Shown here piece after piece: positions 6,953 through 11,175 of a stretch of DNA of 11,175 nt (position 1 is the stretch's first letter; each line of letters begins with the position of its first letter). The DNA is taken from the NCBI GenBank assembly GCA_002171295.2, contig NHFW02000019.1, positions 88,267 to 99,441 of the forward strand, read 5' to 3'. The notes beneath the pieces were generated by a model that was not told the origin of the DNA, made no database searches, and worked only from the letters and a program-made list of their open reading frames with translations. The DNA is from Flavobacteriaceae bacterium TMED121. GTDB lineage: Bacteria > Bacteroidota > Bacteroidia > Flavobacteriales > Flavobacteriaceae. The translations under genes and the position numbers were made by a program.

Positions 6953-9751
6953 ATGACTGAATTTTCAAACTACTTAAAAGAAATTGAAGAGAGAAAGTCT
7001 TTAGGTCTTAGTCCTAAACCTATCGATGATGGAGCTTTATTAGAAGATATTATATTAAATATTAAAAATGACAAAAATAAAAATCACGAAAGCTCTTTAA
7101 ATTATTTCACCTACAACGTGTTACCTGGAACAACCAGTGCAGCTAAAGTCAAAGCAAAGTTTCTTAAAGAAATAATTCTTGGGGAAATTTCAATTAAAGA
7201 AGTTTCGCCATCATTTGCACTTGATCAGCTCTCACATATGAAAGGAGGCCCTTCTATTGAAGTGCTATTGGATTTGGCGCTAGGACCCTATGAATCAGTA
7301 TCTAAAGATGCTTGCAAAGTTTTAAAAACTCAAGTTTTTCTTTACGAAGCAGATATGGAAAGATTAGAAATAGCTTTTAAAAATGGGGATGAAATTGCTA
7401 AAGATCTCCTTGAAAGCTATTCAAAAGCGGAATTTTTCACTAAGTTACCTGATCTTCCTGAGAAAATTGATTTAGTTTCCTTTGTTGCAGGTATTGGAGA
7501 TATATCGACTGATCTTTTATCCCCGGGTAGTGACGCACATTCAAGATCTGATAGAGAACTTCATGGTCAGTGTATGTTCGAGCACAATAAAGAACAGCAA
7601 CAATCACTAATAACTTTGCAGAATCAATTTCCAAATAGAAGAGTGATGCTAGTTGCAGAAAAAGGGACTATGGGTGTGGGCTCTTCAAGAATGTCTGGCG
7701 TTAATAATGTAGCTCTTTGGATAGGAAATCAAGCAAGTCCGTTTGTTCCCTTTATAAATATTGCCCCAGTGGTTGCTGGAACTAATGGTATTTCGCCAAT
7801 ATTTCTTACAACTGTTGATGTAACGGGAGGTATTGGTTTAGACCTACAAAACTGGATAAAATCTATTGATAAAGATGGGAAGCCGATTGTTAATAGTGAA
7901 GGTGAGCCTGAATTACAAGAAAGTTTTTCTGTTAAAACAGGTACTTTATTTACAATTAACACAAAAACCAAAAAGTTATATCAAGGTAAAAAAGAGTTAA
8001 TAGACGTCTCTTCTTCGTTTACACCTCAAAAAATCGAATTTATGAGAGCTGGAGGCTCTTACGCCATTGTATTCGGAAAAAAACTCCAAAACTTTGCTGC
8101 CAAGACAATTGGTATTGAATTACCAAAAGTTTTTGCAACTTCAAAAGAAATATTCTACGAGGGTCAAGGGCTCACAGCTGTTGAAAAAATATTTAATAAA
8201 AATGCTCTTGGGACTTCAGGAAAAATTTTACATGCTGGATCTTACGTTAGAGTTAAAGTTAATATTATTGGATCCCAAGACACCACAGGACTAATGACTT
8301 CACAGGAATTGGAAATGATGGCTGCAACAGTAATTTCTCCGACAGTAGACGGTGGATATCAATCTGGTTGTCATACGGCTTCAGTTTGGGATATAAAATC
8401 TCAAAAAAATATTCCTAAGTTGATGAAATTTATGAGTGATTTTGGTCTAATAACCGCGCGAAATCCTAATAATAAATATCTTCCAATGACAGATGTAATT
8501 CACAAGGTCCTAAATGACATCACTGTGGACGATTGGGCAATAATTATTGGCGGGGATTCACATACAAGAATGTCTAAGGGAGTTGCATTTGGTGCAGATT
8601 CAGGAACTGTAGCTCTAGCCTTAGCTACTGGAGAAGCTTCTATGCCAATTCCAGAATCAGTTAAAGTTACTTTTAAAGGGAAGATGAAAGATCATATGGA
8701 TTTTAGAGATGTTGTTCATGCAACTCAATCTCAAATGCTTAAAAAGTTTGGCGGTGAAAATGTATTTCAAGGAAGAGTAATCGAAGTACATATAGGAACA
8801 TTACCATCTGATCAAGCCTTCACTTTTACTGATTGGACCGCTGAAATGAAAGCTAAAGCCTCTGTTTGTATCTCCCAAGATAATACACTTATTGAGTCCC
8901 TTGAGATAGCTAAAGGAAGGATTCAAATAATGATTGACAAAGGAATGGATAATCAAAATAAAGTCCTAAAAGGTCTTGTTGATAAAGCGGATAGTCGAAT
9001 CAATGAAATTAAATCAGGAAGCAAACCCCCACTCAACCCTGATGAGAATGCAAAATACTACGCTGAATTTATTGTGGATTTAGAAATTATTGATGAACCC
9101 ATGATTGCTGATCCTGATGTTCACAATGATGACGTGTCTAAACGTTACACTCATGATACTATCCGTGAACTTTCATTTTATGGTGGAGAGAAAAACGTCG
9201 ATCTTGGATTTGTCGGTTCCTGTATGGTTCACAAGGGAGACATCAAAATTGTAGCTAAGATGTTGAGAAATCTTGAGGATTTTTATGGAAAAGTTAAGTT
9301 TAAATCTCCGCTTGTTGTTACAGCTCCAACCTATAATATAATTGATGAGCTCAAGGAAGAGGGTGATTGGGAGATTTTACAAAAGTATTCTGGTTTTGAG
9401 TTTGATGACGAAGCTCCAAAAAACTCTGCTCGAACAGAATATGAAAATATATTATATCTAGAGAGACCAGGTTGTAATCTCTGTATGGGAAATCAGGAGA
9501 AAGCTGAAAAAGGTGATACTGTGATGGCAACATCTACACGTTTATTTAAAGGTAGGGTTGTTAAAGACTCTGAAAGAAAAAAAGGCGAATCATTGCTTGG
9601 CTCTACACCAGTTGTGGTACTTTCAGCAATCCTTGGGAGAATTCCTAAATTGGATGAATACAAAGTTGCTGTGAAAGATATAAAGCTCACTCAATTTGCT
9701 CCACCAATAAAAAAAATGGTATCAAAACCCGATCACTTACTTTCTTTCTGA
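6953..9751 (+). CDS. acnB: Aconitate hydratase B (bifunctional aconitase / 2-methylisocitrate dehydratase)
   Basis: This cytoplasmic [4Fe-4S] enzyme interconverts citrate and isocitrate through cis-aconitate in the TCA cycle. AcnB enzymes also hydrate 2-methyl-cis-aconitate in the methylcitrate cycle. The protein has 932 residues, longer than the roughly 865 of E. coli AcnB. An N-terminal helical HEAT-like domain (about 1-165) precedes the swivelling domain, which carries the active-site motif GVGSSR (241-246); this domain order is diagnostic of AcnB over AcnA. The catalytic core follows, with DGGYQSGCHTASVWD (466-480) and GGDSHTRMSKG (active-site H537). The cluster cysteines are C757 (GSCMVHKGD) and C841/C844 (PGCNLCMGNQ). 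It has its own promoter candidate and no close partner gene. No convincing terminator was found after it. Confidence 0.97.
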   Translation: MTEFSNYLKEIEERKSLGLSPKPIDDGALLEDIILNIKNDKNKNHESSLNYFTYNVLPGTTSAAKVKAKFLKEIILGEISIKEVSPSFALDQLSHMKGGPSIEVLLDLALGPYESVSKDACKVLKTQVFLYEADMERLEIAFKNGDEIAKDLLESYSKAEFFTKLPDLPEKIDLVSFVAGIGDISTDLLSPGSDAHSRSDRELHGQCMFEHNKEQQQSLITLQNQFPNRRVMLVAEKGTMGVGSSRMSGVNNVALWIGNQASPFVPFINIAPVVAGTNGISPIFLTTVDVTGGIGLDLQNWIKSIDKDGKPIVNSEGEPELQESFSVKTGTLFTINTKTKKLYQGKKELIDVSSSFTPQKIEFMRAGGSYAIVFGKKLQNFAAKTIGIELPKVFATSKEIFYEGQGLTAVEKIFNKNALGTSGKILHAGSYVRVKVNIIGSQDTTGLMTSQELEMMAATVISPTVDGGYQSGCHTASVWDIKSQKNIPKLMKFMSDFGLITARNPNNKYLPMTDVIHKVLNDITVDDWAIIIGGDSHTRMSKGVAFGADSGTVALALATGEASMPIPESVKVTFKGKMKDHMDFRDVVHATQSQMLKKFGGENVFQGRVIEVHIGTLPSDQAFTFTDWTAEMKAKASVCISQDNTLIESLEIAKGRIQIMIDKGMDNQNKVLKGLVDKADSRINEIKSGSKPPLNPDENAKYYAEFIVDLEIIDEPMIADPDVHNDDVSKRYTHDTIRELSFYGGEKNVDLGFVGSCMVHKGDIKIVAKMLRNLEDFYGKVKFKSPLVVTAPTYNIIDELKEEGDWEILQKYSGFEFDDEAPKNSARTEYENILYLERPGCNLCMGNQEKAEKGDTVMATSTRLFKGRVVKDSERKKGESLLGSTPVVVLSAILGRIPKLDEYKVAVKDIKLTQFAPPIKKMVSKPDHLLSF

Positions 9752-9860
9752 AAGTAATTATATCATTAAATGTTATATACTATTTTTTGAAAATGATAAC
9801 TATATGAAAATCAATAATTTTCAAATCAAATAAGTATTATAAAAATTGTTTTATTAATCC

Positions 9861-9868
9861 TATTTTTG
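9861..9868 (+). promoter_or_regulatory. Possible -7 element for the downstream lipoprotein gene
   Basis: TATTTTTG matches TAnnTTTG exactly and would start transcription about 27 nt before the ATG at 9901. No TTG is found 19-20 nt upstream; the nearest (9846-9848) is only 12 nt away. In DNA this T-rich, one element alone is modest support. The 149-nt gap after acnB does suggest separate transcription. Confidence 0.3.
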
Positions 9869-9900
9869 TTTATTGTATTTCGTTTTCAAAAAATAAAGTC

Positions 9901-10965
9901 ATGAAGAGATTACCATTCTTACTAATCATTCTGTTAATTTATTCCTGTAGTAAAAGTTCAAACGATGATAGTTCAGCAGATATTACAGATCCAAGGATGG
10001 CATCATCAGCAATTACCAATATTTACGCAACGGGTAAAGTCTCGGAGCAAACTGCAGAGCAGGCTAAAAAAACTATTTTTGGTAAGTGGAATTTAGGCTC
10101 ATCAAGCAATAGTTCAAAAACTGCTAGAGAGGTTACTGATTGTACTTTTAACTCTATCGAGTTTACGGAGTATGATTACAATCTTAATATAAATGCTCCT
10201 GGAATGACAGAAACTGGTGGAATAGCTATAATATATGGCAACTTTGAATTAGTTGAAGAGGAAGAAAAAGTAACTAAAATAATTCTCAAAACCTTTACAG
10301 AGGGTAGTGAACAAAATATTGCAGAGGTCACAAACATAGAAGTTATTGAGACAAACGGACAATTAGATATCAGCTTCAAATTTGATTTTATAGTTAATCT
10401 TGAAAGTATTGGAATTCCATGTAACGATAATATGGATAAAGATTATTCTGCAGATAAAGAACCTGCTGTGGAGGGCACACTCACTGCTGACACAAATTCT
10501 AATCACTACAAGATAGTTGGTACTTGGAACTTAAGTGATTACTCAGATACCTTTGGCGGAACATTTGGTAATTATTTTGAAGATTGTTCTGACGAACTGC
10601 TAGACTTAAATGCTGATGGAGTTATTAACGAACAAGACGAAATTACTGGTGGATTTGATTTAGATCTTGATTATGACTGTATTCCAACCGACGCAGCCAA
10701 ATTAGTTATTTCAACTTTTGGAACTTATATTTACTTGGGTTTAGCTGACGAAAATCTTGTAGAAGTTGTGATGGGTAATTGGGAATGGGGAAATGAAGAA
10801 CAAACTGTTTTCAATGTAACTGGTGGTCCAGGAGATGCTCTAAATAGCTCAGCTACAATTAATAATATAACTGATACTCAATTATCCTTTACGTTTTTAA
10901 ATATTAATTATGATGATGATGATGGGCCAAGGGATGAGACATATATATTTGCTAAAAGCAATTAA
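9901..10965 (+). CDS. Predicted lipoprotein with repeated lipocalin-like segments, function unknown
   Basis: The 354-residue product begins with a lipoprotein signal: MKR, a hydrophobic stretch (LPFLLIILLIY), then the lipobox LIYSC with acylated Cys16. The next residues SKSSNDDSS are Ser/Asp-rich, compatible with the Bacteroidota surface-export signal, so an outer-membrane or surface location is likely. The mature part is acidic. Segments beginning FGKWNLGSSS (60-69) and VGTWNLSDYS (206-215), each with a Cys about 18-20 residues after the Trp (C81, C229), resemble the G-x-W start of lipocalin-like domains in many flavobacterial lipoproteins. A third, weaker one is MGNWEWGNEE (291-300). DLNADGVINEQD (235-246) fits an EF-hand-type calcium loop. 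I do not recognise a named family; ligand and role are unknown. Confidence 0.85.
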   Translation: MKRLPFLLIILLIYSCSKSSNDDSSADITDPRMASSAITNIYATGKVSEQTAEQAKKTIFGKWNLGSSSNSSKTAREVTDCTFNSIEFTEYDYNLNINAPGMTETGGIAIIYGNFELVEEEEKVTKIILKTFTEGSEQNIAEVTNIEVIETNGQLDISFKFDFIVNLESIGIPCNDNMDKDYSADKEPAVEGTLTADTNSNHYKIVGTWNLSDYSDTFGGTFGNYFEDCSDELLDLNADGVINEQDEITGGFDLDLDYDCIPTDAAKLVISTFGTYIYLGLADENLVEVVMGNWEWGNEEQTVFNVTGGPGDALNSSATINNITDTQLSFTFLNINYDDDDGPRDETYIFAKSN

Positions 10966-11027
10966 AATTTTTATTTTTAGATCTATTGTTTTAATATCAA
11001 GTTTTAAATTCTAACCTGAATTTTTTA

Positions 11028-11175
11028 ATGAAAAGTCGTTTAATATTTTTTGAATTCCCAGTAGGTGTTAAATCCATCTGTATCGATGGTAAAAAATATA
11101 CACGAGAGGAATTTGAAAAAGCTAAAAAACTAGAGTCAAGACGTGGTAAAAAAGGACGTTTTTTACCTGTAGATA
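11028..11175 (+). CDS. Unrecognised gene, 5' end only
   Basis: An ATG at 11028 opens a frame that stays open to the window edge (49 complete codons), starting MKSRLIFFEFPVGVKSICID. The visible part has a short hydrophobic beginning, then a basic stretch (KAKKLESRRGKKGR), and ends at FLPVD. It has no clear signal peptide or known motif. The in-frame stop at 10992-10994 means no earlier ATG start is available. It lies 62 nt downstream of the lipoprotein gene on the same strand, so co-transcription is possible. It is probably a real gene given its orientation and unbroken frame, but too little is visible to assign a function. Confidence 0.55.
   Translation, partial: MKSRLIFFEFPVGVKSICIDGKKYTREEFEKAKKLESRRGKKGRFLPVD

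Noticed and set aside
7440-9690. Short frames inside acnB on both strands (for example 7440-7634, 7729-7971, 8067-8294, 9493-9690)
   Set aside because: acnB is intact and conserved across this whole stretch, and none of these frames has a promoter or recognisable product.
9805-9823. Inverted repeat TGAAAAT/ATTTTCA after acnB as a terminator
   Set aside because: The 7-bp stem is almost all A-T and no U-run follows on the plus strand, so it is unlikely to stop transcription.
10910-10924. Five tandem ATG units in the lipoprotein gene
   Set aside because: They encode an Asp run in an already acidic protein. The tract is short, and phase variation is not supported without variant data.
10966-11027. 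T-rich stretch after the lipoprotein gene as a terminator
   Set aside because: There is a T-run but no stable GC-containing stem before it.

Overview
The window looks like ordinary chromosomal DNA from a low-GC member of the Bacteroidota, most likely class Flavobacteriia. The evidence is the strongly flavobacterial character of the RpoB, EF-Tu and AcnB sequences, the gene order tuf - tRNA-Trp - secE - nusG - rplK - rplA - rplJ - rplL - rpoB, start codons preceded by A/T-rich sequence rather than a GGAGG-type Shine-Dalgarno site, and promoter-like elements of the Bacteroidota type (TTG about 20 nt upstream of TAnnTTTG). The exact genus cannot be read from the sequence.

Positions 1-6642, minus strand: the translation/transcription supercluster. 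Transcription runs from right to left. EF-Tu (tuf) comes first, followed by a 12-bp hairpin, tRNA-Trp(CCA), the translocase subunit SecE, the elongation factor NusG, ribosomal proteins L11, L1, L10 and L7/L12, and the first 744 codons of rpoB, which leaves the window at base 1. All visible genes are intact and carry their family motifs. Spacing is tight inside secE-nusG and rplK-rplA-rplJ. The wider gaps (tuf/tRNA, nusG/rplK, rplJ/rplL, rplL/rpoB) each contain a clear RNA hairpin on the transcribed strand. The most striking is the rplL-rpoB gap, where two hairpins share one arm and the second is followed by a U-rich run. This is the layout of an attenuator that could set rpoB expression below that of the ribosomal proteins.

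Positions 6643-6952: a 310-base, very AT-rich divergent intergenic region with a promoter candidate on each strand, one for tuf and one for acnB.

Positions 6953-11175, plus strand: acnB, encoding the B-type aconitase of the TCA cycle (complete, with all three iron-sulfur cysteines); then a predicted lipoprotein of unknown function with repeated lipocalin-like segments and an EF-hand-like calcium loop; then the 5' end of an unrecognised gene cut by the window edge.

I found no mobile element, CRISPR array, phage gene, defence system or toxin-antitoxin pair, and I do not think the window holds a new multi-gene system. The points worth a second look are the RNA structures in the ribosomal cluster and the two unrecognised genes at the right end.
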